A stretch of 64,000 nt of DNA from Limosilactobacillus oris (GTDB lineage: Bacteria > Bacillota > Bacilli > Lactobacillales > Lactobacillaceae): the NCBI RefSeq assembly GCF_025311495.1, contig NZ_CP104398.1:1674001-1738000 (forward strand), given 5' to 3'. The position numbers and the translations under genes are program-made. This document shows, piece after piece, positions 20,436 to 29,990 of this stretch; the stretch's first letter is position 1, and every line of letters begins with the position of its first letter. Under the pieces are notes generated by a model. The model saw only the letters and a list, made by a program, of their open reading frames with translations. It did no database searches and was not told the origin of the DNA.

Positions 20436-21321
20436 TACACCGGAAATCGGTAGTCGGACCCGGACGCGGGCGATTATGGAAAAGTATGGCATTCACACCA
20501 AGAAGGGCTTCGGCCAGAATTTTCTGACCGACCTCAACGTCTTAAAAAACATCGTGAGTGCCGCCGAAATTACCAGGGACGATAACGTGATTGAAATCGG
20601 CCCGGGGATTGGGGCATTAACGGAACAACTAGCCCAGGCCGCGGGGGAGGTCCTCGCCCTCGAAATCGACCAGGATCTGATTCCCGTATTGGCTGAGGTC
20701 CTTGCCCCGTACGATAACGTGACGGTCCTAAACCAGGACGTTTTACAAGCCAACCTGCCAGAGCTCATCAAGCAGCAGTTTACGGACCCCAGCAGGCCCA
20801 TCAAGGTAGTTGCCAACCTGCCCTACTACATCACTAGTCCGATTTTGATGAACCTGCTTGCCGCACCGGTAGACTGGGCGGCTATTTGCGTTATGATGCA
20901 AAAGGAAGTTGCCCAGCGGTTGACTGCCCAGCCAGGGACGAAGCAGTATGGGGCATTGACCCTGGCAATCGAGTACCAGATGACCGCGGAGATTGCCTTC
21001 AATGTTTCCCGGCGGGTCTTTGTGCCAGCGCCGAATGTCGATTCCGCCATCGTGGTATTGAAACCACGGACAACCCCGCTACCGGTACAGCCCTTCAACA
21101 AGCAAAAGCTGTTTGGCTTCATTCGGGGGTGCTTTGCTCACCGCCGCAAAAGCCTGTGGAATAACTTACAGGCCACGATTGGCAAGCAGCCGGCGGTCAA
21201 GGAGAAGATGCAGGCAATTTTGACGGCCCTGGCAATTTCTCCCCAAACCCGGCCTGAACGGCTCACACTGGAACAGTTCATTGAACTTGCTAACGCCCTG
21301 CACGCTGCCCAGCTTCTCTAA
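20428..21321 (+). CDS. rsmA: 16S rRNA dimethyladenosine transferase RsmA (KsgA)
   Basis: SAM-dependent enzyme that dimethylates two adjacent adenosines near the 3' end of 16S rRNA during small-subunit maturation. Seen: GFGQNFLTD near residue 28, the SAM motif [22 protein letters not shown], and the catalytic [10 protein letters not shown]. The second of two ATG codons is preferred since GGGAGG lies 6 bases before it and only 3 before the first (20425). Last gene of the metG operon; veg has its own promoter. Confidence 0.96.
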   Translation: MSNTPEIGSRTRTRAIMEKYGIHTKKGFGQNFLTDLNVLKNIVSAAEITRDDNVIEIGPGIGALTEQLAQAAGEVLALEIDQDLIPVLAEVLAPYDNVTVLNQDVLQANLPELIKQQFTDPSRPIKVVANLPYYITSPILMNLLAAPVDWAAICVMMQKEVAQRLTAQPGTKQYGALTLAIEYQMTAEIAFNVSRRVFVPAPNVDSAIVVLKPRTTPLPVQPFNKQKLFGFIRGCFAHRRKSLWNNLQATIGKQPAVKEKMQAILTALAISPQTRPERLTLEQFIELANALHAAQLL

Positions 21322-21333
21322 TGGTGAATATTA

Positions 21334-21362
21334 TTGACTTTGTTATAATAAAATGATAATAT
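21334..21362 (+). promoter_or_regulatory. Promoter of veg
   Basis: TTGACT at 21334-21339, 17 bases, then TAATAT at 21357-21362. The position 55 bases before the veg start fits. Confidence 0.6.
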
Positions 21363-21417
21363 TAATTGTTTCATGTTGAGCACAGGTACTGTTGTAACGC
21401 AGTGAGGTGAAGTTTTA

Positions 21418-21663
21418 GTGCCAGAATCAATTGTTGAGATCAAGAAAGAATTAGATGATCGTATTGGGGAACCAGTCCTCATTAAAGCACAGGCTGGTCG
21501 TAAGCGGGTGGCAACCCACCACGGTGTTTTGAGCAAGACCTATCCAGCCATCTTTGTTGTCCACCTAAACGATGGTAACGGAGCACCCGACCGGATTTCT
21601 TACAGTTACACTGACTTATTGACTCATAATATTTCGCTAGCCTTTGGCGAAGAAGAAGACTAG
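21418..21663 (+). CDS. veg: Veg family protein
   Basis: Small (81-residue) Veg/DUF1021 protein. In Bacillus subtilis Veg promotes biofilm formation by countering SinR; its molecular action is unclear. The conserved block is GEPVLIKAQAGRKRVATHHGVL, followed by YPAIFVVHLN and the RISYSYTDLLT strand. GTG start with GAGGTGA seven bases upstream. The place between rsmA and ispE is the conserved Firmicute position (ksgA-veg-ispE). Confidence 0.92.
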   Translation: MPESIVEIKKELDDRIGEPVLIKAQAGRKRVATHHGVLSKTYPAIFVVHLNDGNGAPDRISYSYTDLLTHNISLAFGEEED

Positions 21664-21860
21664 CGGGAGAGAGGGGCAGGACTAGTTTGGCTAGTTCGTC
21701 GTCCCACCGCCGTCGCCGCGCAGCAAGCCTGTTTGGGGTTGTTCAAGTACTGATTTGTCAGCGGTTGAACTGCCAGCCGGCTACTGCGCTGTTATCCTTA
21801 AAACAGCAAAGAGACTGAGTTAACTTCCGGTCCGATTAACATCAGCTGGTTTTTAAAACG

Positions 21861-21904
21861 AAATGGGCTCCAGCGTTCGGCCTTGCCGAGCACTGGGCCC
21901 ATTT
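21861..21904. repeat. Dispersed palindrome, copy B
   Basis: The hairpin has arms 21861-21880 and about 21885-21904 around a short loop. Its core (GTTCGG, loop, GCCGAGCACTGG) is shared with copies at 5410-5442, 30953-30990 and 39801-39843. The surrounding gap of about 370 bases (21664-22036) between veg and ispE contains no other feature that I can support. Confidence 0.7.
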
Positions 21905-22036
21905 TGCGTCCTGCGTCAATGTGGGGCCATTCTCCCGGCTCAGGGGGGAACGCCGCCCACTTCCATTCAACTTGCCGATTAATTGGCTCATTAGTATAAT
22001 CAAAATAAGAATAACTTGAGATAGGGAGGGATGGCA

Positions 22037-22888
22037 ATGCGTGTAAATGAAAAAGCACCGGCAAAACTCAACCTGAGCTTAGACACGCCGATGCGGTACT
22101 TCGATGGTTCACCCCGGTGGGACATGGTAATGACTTCGGCAGACTTGGCAGATTATGTGACCGTAGAAACCCACCGGCGACCGACGACGATTAAAGTTTA
22201 TACTGACAGCGGCTTTTTGCCCAACGACCAGCGAAACCTTGCTTACCAGGCAGCCCATATTCTCAAGAGCCGGTTTCACTGTCGCGAGGGTGTGACGATT
22301 CACATTCGCAAGAATATTCCCGTGGCGGCCGGGCTGGGGGGCGGTTCTTCGGATGCCGCTGCCGTTTTACGGGCACTGAACAGGATCTGGCGCCTGGGCC
22401 TCTCACTGGATGAGCTGGCCAAGATTGCACTGACGATTGACTCCGATGTGCCTTACTGTGTATATAGTCGGCTGGCCCACGTGACGGGGCACGGGGAAAA
22501 AATAGAGCTGCTGCCCGCCCAGCCGCACTATTGGGCAGTAATTGCCAAGCAGCAGATTAGTGTGTCAACGCCGCAGATTTTACGTCAGATTAACTACGAG
22601 CAGCTAGAGCACCTTGATAATGAACGCTTGATTGCTAGTCTGAAGGCTCAAAATTGGCAGGAAGCAGTTAAGTACATGGGCAACGTCTTGGAACCCGTGA
22701 CGATGAGCTTTTATCCGGAAATCAAGCAGCTCAAGGATAAGATGGTTAGCCTGGGAGCCGATGTGGCACAGATGAGCGGGACGGGGCCAACCGTGTTTGC
22801 TGTTTGTCACACCGAATCCCGGGCAAAGCGGATTCAAAACAGCATTAGCGGCTTCTGCCGGGATGTTCACGTGGTTACTCTGTTGTGA
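22037..22888 (+). CDS. ispE: 4-diphosphocytidyl-2-C-methyl-D-erythritol kinase homologue
   Basis: GHMP kinase of the IspE type. The ATP-binding glycine loop is IPVAAGLGGGSSDAAA near residues 93-108; the N-terminal KAPAKLNLSLD and the C-terminal MSGTGPTVFAV complete the GHMP pattern. In the MEP pathway IspE phosphorylates CDP-methylerythritol, but this genome uses the mevalonate route (mvaA at 2400), so it may be an orphan with another role. The ATG at 22037 is preferred because GGGAGGG ends right before the first ATG (22031) and 6 bases before this one. A terminator follows. Confidence 0.92.
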   Translation: MRVNEKAPAKLNLSLDTPMRYFDGSPRWDMVMTSADLADYVTVETHRRPTTIKVYTDSGFLPNDQRNLAYQAAHILKSRFHCREGVTIHIRKNIPVAAGLGGGSSDAAAVLRALNRIWRLGLSLDELAKIALTIDSDVPYCVYSRLAHVTGHGEKIELLPAQPHYWAVIAKQQISVSTPQILRQINYEQLEHLDNERLIASLKAQNWQEAVKYMGNVLEPVTMSFYPEIKQLKDKMVSLGADVAQMSGTGPTVFAVCHTESRAKRIQNSISGFCRDVHVVTLL

Positions 22889-22920
22889 AAAGTTAATATG
22901 CGTGCAAACGAGGGTGTGGA

Positions 22921-22963
22921 AAACGTCTAAAATTGGCTGATTGCTGATTTTAGACGTTTTTGC
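22921..22963 (+). terminator. Terminator of ispE
   Basis: A 13-bp perfect stem (22921-22933 with 22947-22959) followed by TT and a T-rich stretch lies 32 bases after the ispE stop. Confidence 0.82.
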
Positions 22964-23049
22964 TTTCTAAAGGAAGTGTGTCAACGGGAATATAACAAGC
23001 CGTGGGAGCCATAGCTGGATTTTGAACCGCCCTAAATTTTCACGGCAGC

Positions 23050-23111
23050 TTGCATTTCGGTGTGCTTTCCGGTAAGATAGTTTTTGTTGCAAATAGTAAT
23101 CATTACGATTA
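23050..23111 (+). promoter_or_regulatory. Promoter with Zur-like operator before the zinc ABC transporter
   Basis: TTGCAT (23050-23055), a 17-base spacer and TAAGAT (23073-23078) form a promoter. The 21-base segment 23091-23111 matches the Bacillus Zur box (AAATCGTAATNATTACGATTT) at all but two defined positions. It lies where the transcript would begin, so zinc-loaded Zur would block transcription when zinc is plentiful. The consensus is from memory. Confidence 0.75.
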
Positions 23112-23131
23112 AATAAAGGGAGTTCGAGTTG

Positions 23132-24040
23132 ATGTGTAAATACTGGATCGGAGTCAGTGGCTTAATCGGCCTGTTAGCAATTGTTTTCCTGCTGGCATTA
23201 ATTCCCCGGCAAAATTTTGGCCGGCAGCAAAAACCAATCCGGGTGGTCGCTAGCCTAGATTTCTATGGCGAAGTGGCACAAGAGGTCGCTGGAAAGTATG
23301 GTCAGGTGACGACAATTATCAACAGCGCCGCGGTAGACCCGCACGATTACCAGCCGGGAACCCAGCAGGCGCGCGAGATGGGCACCGCTAACCTGGTAAT
23401 CCAAAATGGGCTGGGCTATGACCACTGGCTGACGAAACTGGTCCAGGGGAGCAGCAACAACCGGGTTACTACTATCGATGTTGCCCGCCAGGTCGCTGGC
23501 ATGAAGGCTGGCGACAACGAGCATGTCTGGTATCAGCCGACGACGATTAAGCGGCTTACCCAGCAGCTAGCTGACCAATACAGCAAGCTGGACCCCGCAC
23601 ACGCGACCTACTACCACCGCCGGGCACGGGCCTACCTGCAGAGCTTGCAGCCGCTTGACCAAACAATTGCGCAGGCCAAACGTGGTGTCGGGACAAAGCG
23701 GGCAGTAGCGGTGAGTGAACCGGTCTTTGACTACGCCTTGACAAACCTTGGCTACCAGGTGGTTGACAGCCACTTTGCTAAGGCCGTGGAGGACGGTAGC
23801 GATCCTTCGCCGCAGGACATTGCTGCCCTCCAGGCGGCAATTAAAAACCACCAGATCGCTTTCTTTGTAGAGAATGCCCAGGCTGACGATCGCGTTGTTA
23901 ATAACCTGGTTCAACTAGCGCGCCAGCATGGTGTGCCGGTTTTGAAGGTAACGGAATCCAAACCTAATGGGTTGAGCTACGAGCAGTGGATGACCAAGCA
24001 GTACCAGCAGCTAATCAGGATTCAGGAAAAGGAGGACTAA
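23132..24040 (+). CDS. Zinc ABC transporter, substrate-binding protein
   Basis: Cluster A-I metal-binding protein (ZnuA/AdcA type) that captures Zn2+ outside the membrane. One N-terminal hydrophobic segment (about residues 6-24) is present, but no lipobox cysteine follows, so it seems to be held by an uncleaved anchor or secreted. Candidate ligands are the His in VDPHDYQPG, His in EHVWYQP, and His with Asp in DSHFAKAVEDGSDPSPQD. The acidic His-rich loop of many ZnuA proteins is lacking. AAGGGA precedes the ATG at 23132. The Zur-like box and the next two genes support zinc rather than manganese, though manganese is not excluded. Confidence 0.85.
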   Translation: MCKYWIGVSGLIGLLAIVFLLALIPRQNFGRQQKPIRVVASLDFYGEVAQEVAGKYGQVTTIINSAAVDPHDYQPGTQQAREMGTANLVIQNGLGYDHWLTKLVQGSSNNRVTTIDVARQVAGMKAGDNEHVWYQPTTIKRLTQQLADQYSKLDPAHATYYHRRARAYLQSLQPLDQTIAQAKRGVGTKRAVAVSEPVFDYALTNLGYQVVDSHFAKAVEDGSDPSPQDIAALQAAIKNHQIAFFVENAQADDRVVNNLVQLARQHGVPVLKVTESKPNGLSYEQWMTKQYQQLIRIQEKED

Positions 24041-24044
24041 GGCA

Positions 24045-24719
24045 ATGGCAGTGCTCTCAGTAGAGGACTTAACGGTCGCGTATGGCGATCATACCGTTTT
24101 TAAGGATTTAAGTTTTACCGTCAACGATGGTGACTTTCTCGTGGTCGTTGGTGAAAATGGGGTGGGGAAGACTACCCTGGTGCGGGCCCTGCTCGGCCTC
24201 ATCAAGCCCAAGGCAGGAACCGTTAATATTCCCACGGGAACCCGGATTGGTTACGTTCCCCAGTTTCGGAATATTGATGAGGAATACCCATTGTCAATCC
24301 GTGATTTTGTCGCGTTGAACAGCCGTCAATCCTGGTTGCCCTGGTTGACCGGCAAGGAGCGGCACGCGCTTGACCGGATGATTAGAATTACCGACTTAGC
24401 GCCGATTGCTGGGCGGCCGTTGGGACTGGCATCAGGTGGAGAGAAGCAACGGGCTTACCTGGCACAAGCCTTATTACCGGCCCCGCGCCTGTTGATTTTA
24501 GATGAGTCAACGGCCAGTCTGGATAATGAAATGAAGTATAACCTGCTCGACCTAGTCGCCCGGTTTCAAGAGGACGGTTTGAGCGTGATGTTTATCACCC
24601 ACGATTGGGACCTGGCGGAACACTACGGTACCAGGTATCTCCACATGACGAAGAACGGCTACTCGACCGGTTCGATTGATGAACTGGCAGAATTGAGAAA
24701 GGAGACGGTGGAATGTTAA
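24045..24719 (+). CDS. Zinc ABC transporter, ATP-binding protein
   Basis: ABC ATPase of 224 residues. Walker A is GENGVGKTT near residue 38, the signature is LASGGEKQRAYLAQALL and Walker B LLILDESTASLD. Closest in style to ZnuC/AdcC. A GGAGG site overlaps the end of the binding-protein gene, and the stop overlaps the permease start, so all three are co-translated. It powers uptake of the metal captured by the upstream protein. Confidence 0.92.
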   Translation: MAVLSVEDLTVAYGDHTVFKDLSFTVNDGDFLVVVGENGVGKTTLVRALLGLIKPKAGTVNIPTGTRIGYVPQFRNIDEEYPLSIRDFVALNSRQSWLPWLTGKERHALDRMIRITDLAPIAGRPLGLASGGEKQRAYLAQALLPAPRLLILDESTASLDNEMKYNLLDLVARFQEDGLSVMFITHDWDLAEHYGTRYLHMTKNGYSTGSIDELAELRKETVEC

Positions 24720-25510
24720 CTTTGACGTTTATGCGGCACGCGTTCATTGCGAGCACCTTTATCGCGGTTGTGAGCGGAATTATCGGGGTGTTCGTTGTGG
24801 CCCGCCAGCTCTCCTTCCTGACCCATACCCTCTCGGAAATTGGTTTTGCTGGAGCGTCATTTGCCGTTTTTGCCGGCTGGCTGCCGTTAAATGGGATGAT
24901 CCTCTTTACGATGCTCAGTTCAGTCCTGGTCGGTCAGATGAGTATTAAGGAGTCGCGCCGGGAAGCGGTGATTAGTGCCGTTTCCGGACTTTTTATCGGT
25001 CTGGGGATCCTCTTCCTCTCTTTGAGCAACCAGAGTGCTAGTTCGGCGACCAGCATCCTCTTCGGGAGTGTCGTGGGGATTAGCACGGCGGAGGTTCACC
25101 AGTTGATTCTCCTTTCGGTCGTCGTCCTGGTGGTGACACTGCTGATGTACCGGCCCTTGAAGTTTTCATCCTTTGACATCGTTGGTGCCCGGGTCAGTGG
25201 GGCCAACCAAACGCTGATTTCAGTGGCCTTCCTGGTCTTGCTGGCGTTGAGTGTGAGTGTCGCCGCCCAGATCGTCGGTTCTCTGTTGATCTTTATTCTG
25301 CTGACGATTCCCGCGGCAAGTGCGAAATACTTTACCCATGGGGTAGCGAAGATGGTGGGCCTGGCAATTTTATTTGCCTTGCTAGGAACGTGGACGGGCC
25401 TGCTCTTGGGGTACCTGACCAATTGGCCGGTCAGCTTTTTTATCGCGGTCATCGAAGTGGTAATTTACGTTATCGCCTTACTGTACCAAAACTTTGTTGA
25501 AGCAAGTTAG
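24713..25510 (+). CDS. Zinc ABC transporter, permease
   Basis: ABC-3 family membrane protein with about eight hydrophobic segments over 265 residues, such as FIAVVSGIIGVFVVARQLSF at the start and LVVTLLMY in the middle. HTLSEIGFAGA is a family motif. It forms the channel of the ZnuB/AdcB type. Overlap with the ATPase gene and a shared Zur-like box make a three-gene zinc operon. Confidence 0.92.
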   Translation: MLTLTFMRHAFIASTFIAVVSGIIGVFVVARQLSFLTHTLSEIGFAGASFAVFAGWLPLNGMILFTMLSSVLVGQMSIKESRREAVISAVSGLFIGLGILFLSLSNQSASSATSILFGSVVGISTAEVHQLILLSVVVLVVTLLMYRPLKFSSFDIVGARVSGANQTLISVAFLVLLALSVSVAAQIVGSLLIFILLTIPAASAKYFTHGVAKMVGLAILFALLGTWTGLLLGYLTNWPVSFFIAVIEVVIYVIALLYQNFVEAS

Positions 25511-25514
25511 TGAG

Positions 25515-25544
25515 AACGGGGCTGGATTGTTTTCCGGCCCCGTT
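25515..25544 (+). terminator. Probable terminator of the zinc operon
   Basis: An 11-bp GC-rich stem (25515-25525 with 25534-25544, one G-T pair) lies just after the permease stop; the T tract after it is poor. Confidence 0.5.
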
Positions 25545-25635
25545 ACTAGTTTAAACTGGGGGCGCTTGTCATTCGGCTATTAGGGGCCTCTTTCTCTTTT
25601 CAGCATTCTTTGCTAACTGCACTGATTTATTCAGA

Positions 25636-25660
25636 AAAGACGAACATTTTATGGTAAAAT
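25636..25660 (+). promoter_or_regulatory. Possible PurBox and -10 of purR
   Basis: CGAACATT at 25641-25648, within a 13-base match of 11 positions to the PurBox (AWWWCCGAACWWT), lies directly before an extended -10 (TGGTAAAAT, 25652-25660). PurR of Bacillus controls its own operon through such boxes; only one half-site is clear here. Confidence 0.45.
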
Positions 25661-25703
25661 CAATGTTGTATTATTCCTTTTGGAAAGGCGGAAAAGAACG
25701 AAG

Positions 25704-26540
25704 ATGAAAGTACGAAGAAGTAATCGACTGGTTGACATGACCAGATACTTATTGGAACACCCCCGAACATTAGTCTCGCTTAAATTTTTTAGTGAGCGCT
25801 ATGGTTCGGCTAAATCCTCAATCAGTGAGGACCTCAGTATTGTTAAGCATACCTTTGAAACCTGGGGTGAGGGTCAGTTAAAGACCATTCCGGGTGCCAG
25901 TGGTGGGGCCGTTCTGACTCCATTTTACTCAAGGGAGAATGCGGAACGGGCGATTGCCAACCTGGTTCGCGAGGTGAATGATGATTCCCGCTTCTTGCCG
26001 GGCGGCTACGTTTACCTTTCGGACCTGATTGGCCGGCCGGATGTCCTTCACCAGGTCGGGCAGTTAATCGCCACCCAGTACGTTGACCAGGACGTTGACG
26101 TTGTGATGACGGTTGAAACTAAGGGAATTCCGATTGCGCAGGCGGCGGCGATGTACATGAACAAGCCCTTTGTGATTGTCCGTAATAGCTCTCACATAAC
26201 GGAAGGCCCAACCGTCAGCGTGAACTATGTATCGGGCTCAGTTAAGCGGATTAAGAAAATGGAACTATCCCGGCGGACGCTTTCGGCCGGCGCTAACGTG
26301 GTAATTGTCGATGACTTCCTCAAGGGGGGCGGAACGCTGAACGGTATGCACTCCCTAATCAAGGAATTTGACGCTAACCTAGTGGGGATGACCGTCCTTG
26401 CTGAGGGGACCGCAAATGGTAAGCGGCTAGTGGATAACTGCACGTCACTGGTCAAGGTCGATGCCGAGGATGGCGACCAAAAGACGATTAATGCCCGGCC
26501 AGGGAACTTTATAGAAACGGTATTTGGAAAGGAAAATTAG
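25704..26540 (+). CDS. purR: Purine operon regulator PurR
   Basis: The protein has an N-terminal winged helix ([40 protein letters not shown]) and a phosphoribosyltransferase-type domain that senses PRPP. The PRPP loop is [13 protein letters not shown] near residue 200. Bacillus PurR (repressor) and lactococcal PurR (activator) share this layout; the mode here is unknown. The ATG at 25704 begins the conserved [12 protein letters not shown]; an upstream in-frame TTG (25680) is rejected. glmU follows closely, with prs next, the typical Firmicute order. Confidence 0.94.
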   Translation: MKVRRSNRLVDMTRYLLEHPRTLVSLKFFSERYGSAKSSISEDLSIVKHTFETWGEGQLKTIPGASGGAVLTPFYSRENAERAIANLVREVNDDSRFLPGGYVYLSDLIGRPDVLHQVGQLIATQYVDQDVDVVMTVETKGIPIAQAAAMYMNKPFVIVRNSSHITEGPTVSVNYVSGSVKRIKKMELSRRTLSAGANVVIVDDFLKGGGTLNGMHSLIKEFDANLVGMTVLAEGTANGKRLVDNCTSLVKVDAEDGDQKTINARPGNFIETVFGKEN

Positions 26541-26541
26541 G

Positions 26542-27909
26542 ATGGTAAAGAGAAACGCGATTATCTTAGCAGCCGGTAAGGGAACCCGGATGCGGTCAAA
26601 GCTCTACAAGGTTTTACACCAAGTCTGTGGGAAAACGATGGTTGACCACGTGCTGACCCAGCTGGAAAAGGCCCACATTGATACGATTATTACGGTAGTG
26701 GGCTTTGGCGCGAAAACGGTCGAACAAACCCTGGCCCACCGAACCCGGTACGCTCTGCAAAAGCAGCAGTTAGGGACTGGCCACGCGGTAATGCAAACCG
26801 AAGACCTGCTGGGCAGCGAAGACGGTGAAACGATCATTGTCAGTGGTGATACACCACTCTTTACTGCGGAAACCTTTGAAAAGCTCTTTAAGTACCACGA
26901 GCAGCGCCACGCTGCGGCGACAATCCTGACTTCCATTGCCCCAGACCCGACTGGCTATGGCCGGATTGTCCGTGACAACGTGGGAATCGTTGAACGGATT
27001 GTGGAACAAAAGGATGCCGACCTCCAGGAACAAGCAATCAAGGAAATCAACACTGGGGTCTACTGCTTTGACAACCAGAAGCTCTTTGCCGCCCTCAAGA
27101 AGATTAATAATGATAATGCCCAGGGGGAATACTACCTGACCGATGTTATTGGCATTCTGAAGCAGGAAGGTGAGATCGTGACTGCCTACAAGATGGATGA
27201 CTTTAGCGAATCGATGGGAGTTAACGACCGGATTGCCCTGGCTAAGGCTAACCAGGTAATGCGGGACCGGATTAACAAGCACTGGATGCAAGAAGGCGTT
27301 TCGATGGTCGACCCGGCAACGACTTACATTGACGCGGGAGTCAAATTGGGCCGCGATACCGTCCTCGAAGGCAACGTTGTCATTAAGGGCGATACCGTGA
27401 TTGGAAATGACTGCTACATTAGTGCTGGGTCACGGATCACCGATTCCACAATCCACGACGGCGTTAAGATTACTTCATCGACGCTGGAAGAGGCAGAAAT
27501 GCACAACGGCAGCGATATTGGTCCAAATAGCCACTTACGGCCAGAGACTGAAATCGGTGAAAACGTTCATATCGGTAATTTCTGTGAGGTCAAGAAAGCC
27601 TACATTGGGGCGGGCACTAAGGTCGGCCACCTGACCTACATTGGCAACGCCACACTGGGGAAGAACATTAACGTTGGCTGTGGAGTAGTCTTCGTCAACT
27701 ACGATGGTACCAACAAGCACCATACCAATGTCGGCGACCACGCCTTTATTGGTAGCAACAGCAACCTTGTAGCACCGGTTAATATCGCGGCAGATTCCTT
27801 TATTGCGGCTGGTTCGACGATTACTGACAGTACTGAACAGTACGACATGGCAATTGCCCGGGCTCGGCAAACCAATAAGAAAGATTACGCGAAGAAGTTG
27901 CCCTGGTAA
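26542..27909 (+). CDS. glmU: Bifunctional GlmU: glucosamine-1-P acetyltransferase / GlcNAc-1-P uridyltransferase
   Basis: Makes UDP-GlcNAc, precursor of peptidoglycan and teichoic acids. The N-terminal uridyltransferase domain starts with [20 protein letters not shown] and contains GTGHAVMQ and VSGDTPL. From about residue 250 on, the hexapeptide-repeat acetyltransferase domain has [28 protein letters not shown] and [15 protein letters not shown]. Length 455 is normal. The ATG at 26542 follows an AAAGG site within the end of purR. MurA and MurF, encoded later in the window, use its product line. Confidence 0.96.
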   Translation: MVKRNAIILAAGKGTRMRSKLYKVLHQVCGKTMVDHVLTQLEKAHIDTIITVVGFGAKTVEQTLAHRTRYALQKQQLGTGHAVMQTEDLLGSEDGETIIVSGDTPLFTAETFEKLFKYHEQRHAAATILTSIAPDPTGYGRIVRDNVGIVERIVEQKDADLQEQAIKEINTGVYCFDNQKLFAALKKINNDNAQGEYYLTDVIGILKQEGEIVTAYKMDDFSESMGVNDRIALAKANQVMRDRINKHWMQEGVSMVDPATTYIDAGVKLGRDTVLEGNVVIKGDTVIGNDCYISAGSRITDSTIHDGVKITSSTLEEAEMHNGSDIGPNSHLRPETEIGENVHIGNFCEVKKAYIGAGTKVGHLTYIGNATLGKNINVGCGVVFVNYDGTNKHHTNVGDHAFIGSNSNLVAPVNIAADSFIAAGSTITDSTEQYDMAIARARQTNKKDYAKKLPW

Positions 27910-27921
27910 GCCGACTTTTGC

Positions 27922-27950
27922 TTGCTTTTTAACAGACCGCTCTATATCAT
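27922..27950 (+). promoter_or_regulatory. Promoter of prs
   Basis: TTGCTT (27922-27927), 17 bases, TATCAT (27945-27950), 46 bases before the prs start. Confidence 0.6.
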
Positions 27951-27995
27951 AGATAAGGATAGACAAAAGACTTACTTATACTTCCGGAGGCTCTA

Positions 27996-28982
27996 ATGAC
28001 ACAGTCGAATACTGATTCCAACTTAAAACTGTTTGCGCTCAACTCGAACCGCCCCTTGGCAGAAAAAATCGCTCAACACCTGGGAATCGAGCTGGGAAAA
28101 CTTTCAGTGGACCGTTTTAGTGACGGTGAAATTCAAATTAACATTGAGGAAAGCGTCCGTGGTGACAACGTCTACGTTATTCAGTCAACGTCAGCGCCCG
28201 TTAATGATAACTTAATGGAACTGCTGATCATGGTCGATGCCTTGCGGCGGGCAAGTGCAAAGACAATTAACGTTGTCTTGCCATATTATGGCTATGCACG
28301 GCAAGACCGGAAGGCCCGGAGCCGGGAACCAATTACGGCTAAGCTGGTTGCCAACATGCTGCAAAACTCTGGGGTAGACCGGGTGATTGCCCTCGACCTT
28401 CACGCGGCCCAGATTCAAGGCTTCTTCGACATTCCGGTAGACCACTTAATGGGCGCGCCATTACTAGCCGAGTACTTTATCAAGGAAGGGGTTGCCGACA
28501 ACGCGGTCGTAATTTCACCCGACCACGGTGGGGTAACCCGGGCCCGGGCATTGGCGGAATTTTTGAAGTCGCCGATTGCGATTATCGATAAGCGGCGCCC
28601 CAAGGCCAACGTTGCTCAGGTGATGAACATCATCGGGGATGTTAAGGGCAAGACCTGCATCATGATTGATGACATGATTGATACCGCCGGGACGATTACC
28701 TTAGGCTCGCAGGCGCTGATTGACGCGGGGGCCAAGGAAGTCTACGCTTCATGTACCCATGCGGTCTTGTCTGGCCCGGCAATTGAGCGGCTGGCGAAGT
28801 CACCGTTGAAGGAAGTCGTTGTGACCGACTCCATCCAACTGCCAAAAGAAAAGCAAATTGATAAGATCAAGCAGGTTTCCGTAGCGCCGTTGATTGCGGC
28901 CGCTATTAAGCGGATTAATGAAAACCGCCCAGTGAGTCCCCTGTTTAAGCAGGTCTTTCAGAGTGCTAAGAAAATCGACTAA
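27996..28982 (+). CDS. prs: Ribose-phosphate pyrophosphokinase
   Basis: Makes PRPP from ribose 5-phosphate and ATP, feeding purine, pyrimidine, NAD, His and Trp synthesis; PRPP is also the signal of PurR upstream. Motifs seen: [53 protein letters not shown], and the PRPP loop [12 protein letters not shown]. The protein has 328 residues, with a good CCGGAGG site. It has its own promoter and terminator after the purR-glmU pair. Confidence 0.97.
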   Translation: MTQSNTDSNLKLFALNSNRPLAEKIAQHLGIELGKLSVDRFSDGEIQINIEESVRGDNVYVIQSTSAPVNDNLMELLIMVDALRRASAKTINVVLPYYGYARQDRKARSREPITAKLVANMLQNSGVDRVIALDLHAAQIQGFFDIPVDHLMGAPLLAEYFIKEGVADNAVVISPDHGGVTRARALAEFLKSPIAIIDKRRPKANVAQVMNIIGDVKGKTCIMIDDMIDTAGTITLGSQALIDAGAKEVYASCTHAVLSGPAIERLAKSPLKEVVVTDSIQLPKEKQIDKIKQVSVAPLIAAAIKRINENRPVSPLFKQVFQSAKKID

Positions 28983-29005
28983 GATCTGCTAAAGGTTATT
29001 GCGAG

Positions 29006-29033
29006 AGAGGCTGGGAATTAGCTCAGCCTCTTT
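29006..29033 (+). terminator. Terminator of prs
   Basis: A 10-bp stem (29006-29015 with 29022-29031) with a 6-base loop and three T lies 24 bases after prs. The rest of the gap to 29226 holds only an extended -10 element (TGATATAAT, 29191-29199) for the next gene. Confidence 0.75.
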
Positions 29034-29226
29034 GCTATTTTAAAGCTGGAAGTGTTGCAGCCCTACTCCCCCCTTTTCTACCAGCTGGTTCTAGCCATGT
29101 CCATTATTCGTGGTCAGCAGCCCCTGACTTTGCTGGGGGGGGAGCAGAGCTTGCGTTTTCTTTAAGATTTTGGGTTCACTTGACCTTCCATGATATAATA
29201 AAGGCGCAGTAGCTAAGGAGGTTAAC

Positions 29227-29913
29227 ATGCAAACAAAACCATTATTTAATAAGGTGCTTACCGGTTCTGCTGCCATTGCCATTGCTTTGACATTGGCAGG
29301 GTGCGGTCACCATGAGACTACGACTACGGCAGCTAGCAGTTCATCCGTTCGCTCGGCGAAGACTGCTTCGAGCAGTAAGCAGAGTGATGCTTATCGGTCA
29401 GCTAACAAGCTGATTCAAAAGGAGGACTACCAAGGCGCTTACGATCGGCTAAACAGCGCTAATAATCGTTCAACGCAGGAAGATTATCTTGCTACTGACT
29501 TACAAAACTACATGAGCGCGCGGAATGCTTACCGGAGTGGCAACTACGCCACCGCGGCCGCCACTTTGAAGGAGCAAAAGTCTGCTAGTCCAGAGATGCG
29601 GAAAGCTAACAATAAGTTGCAAAAGCAGATTAATAAGGCGCAAAACAGCAGCAGTTCCTCAAGCAGCGTTGCGGACAGCAAGGCAAGTACTAGTCAGAGC
29701 AGCACTGACCAGACGAATGATGATGTAGTAGTAGCGTTCGCTAACAAGATGGGCTTTAGCGGCGATAAGGGCTACCAAATCGTTCAGACGGGCAAGTCTG
29801 GCAATACCTATAAGTTTGAAGTGCGGCGGAGCAACAGCGACAATACTGTTGCCAACCTGGTGGGAATTTACCAGTATAATAACGAGACCGGGGCCGTTAC
29901 CAAACTAAGCTAA
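29227..29913 (+). CDS. Secreted lipoprotein, Ser-rich, unknown function
   Basis: The N-terminus is a type II signal peptide: basic start, hydrophobic stretch and LAGC with the lipid-anchor cysteine at residue 26. A Ser/Thr-rich linker follows, then a helical part (about 50-135) with two TPR-like pairs (YRSANKLIQKEDYQGAYDRL, YRSGNYATAAATLKEQ), a second Ser-rich linker, and a C-terminal domain of about 60 residues with mixed strands. It should sit on the outer face of the membrane. AAGGAGG precedes the ATG, and an own terminator follows. I cannot name its function. Confidence 0.8.
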   Translation: MQTKPLFNKVLTGSAAIAIALTLAGCGHHETTTTAASSSSVRSAKTASSSKQSDAYRSANKLIQKEDYQGAYDRLNSANNRSTQEDYLATDLQNYMSARNAYRSGNYATAAATLKEQKSASPEMRKANNKLQKQINKAQNSSSSSSSVADSKASTSQSSTDQTNDDVVVAFANKMGFSGDKGYQIVQTGKSGNTYKFEVRRSNSDNTVANLVGIYQYNNETGAVTKLS

Positions 29914-29937
29914 TTGGTTATACTGAGAAGATAATTT

Positions 29938-29972
29938 GGTCAGAGGAAATTAATTTTTCCGCTGGCCTTTTT
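29938..29972 (+). terminator. Terminator of the lipoprotein gene
   Basis: A 12-bp stem with one mismatch (29938-29949 with 29956-29967) followed by five T. Confidence 0.8.
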
Positions 29973-29990
29973 ACTAGGGAGGCGGTTAAA

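Noticed and set aside
21798-22064. An 88-codon minus-strand frame in the veg-ispE gap
   Set aside because: It runs through the palindrome copy and starts inside ispE with no ribosome-binding site.
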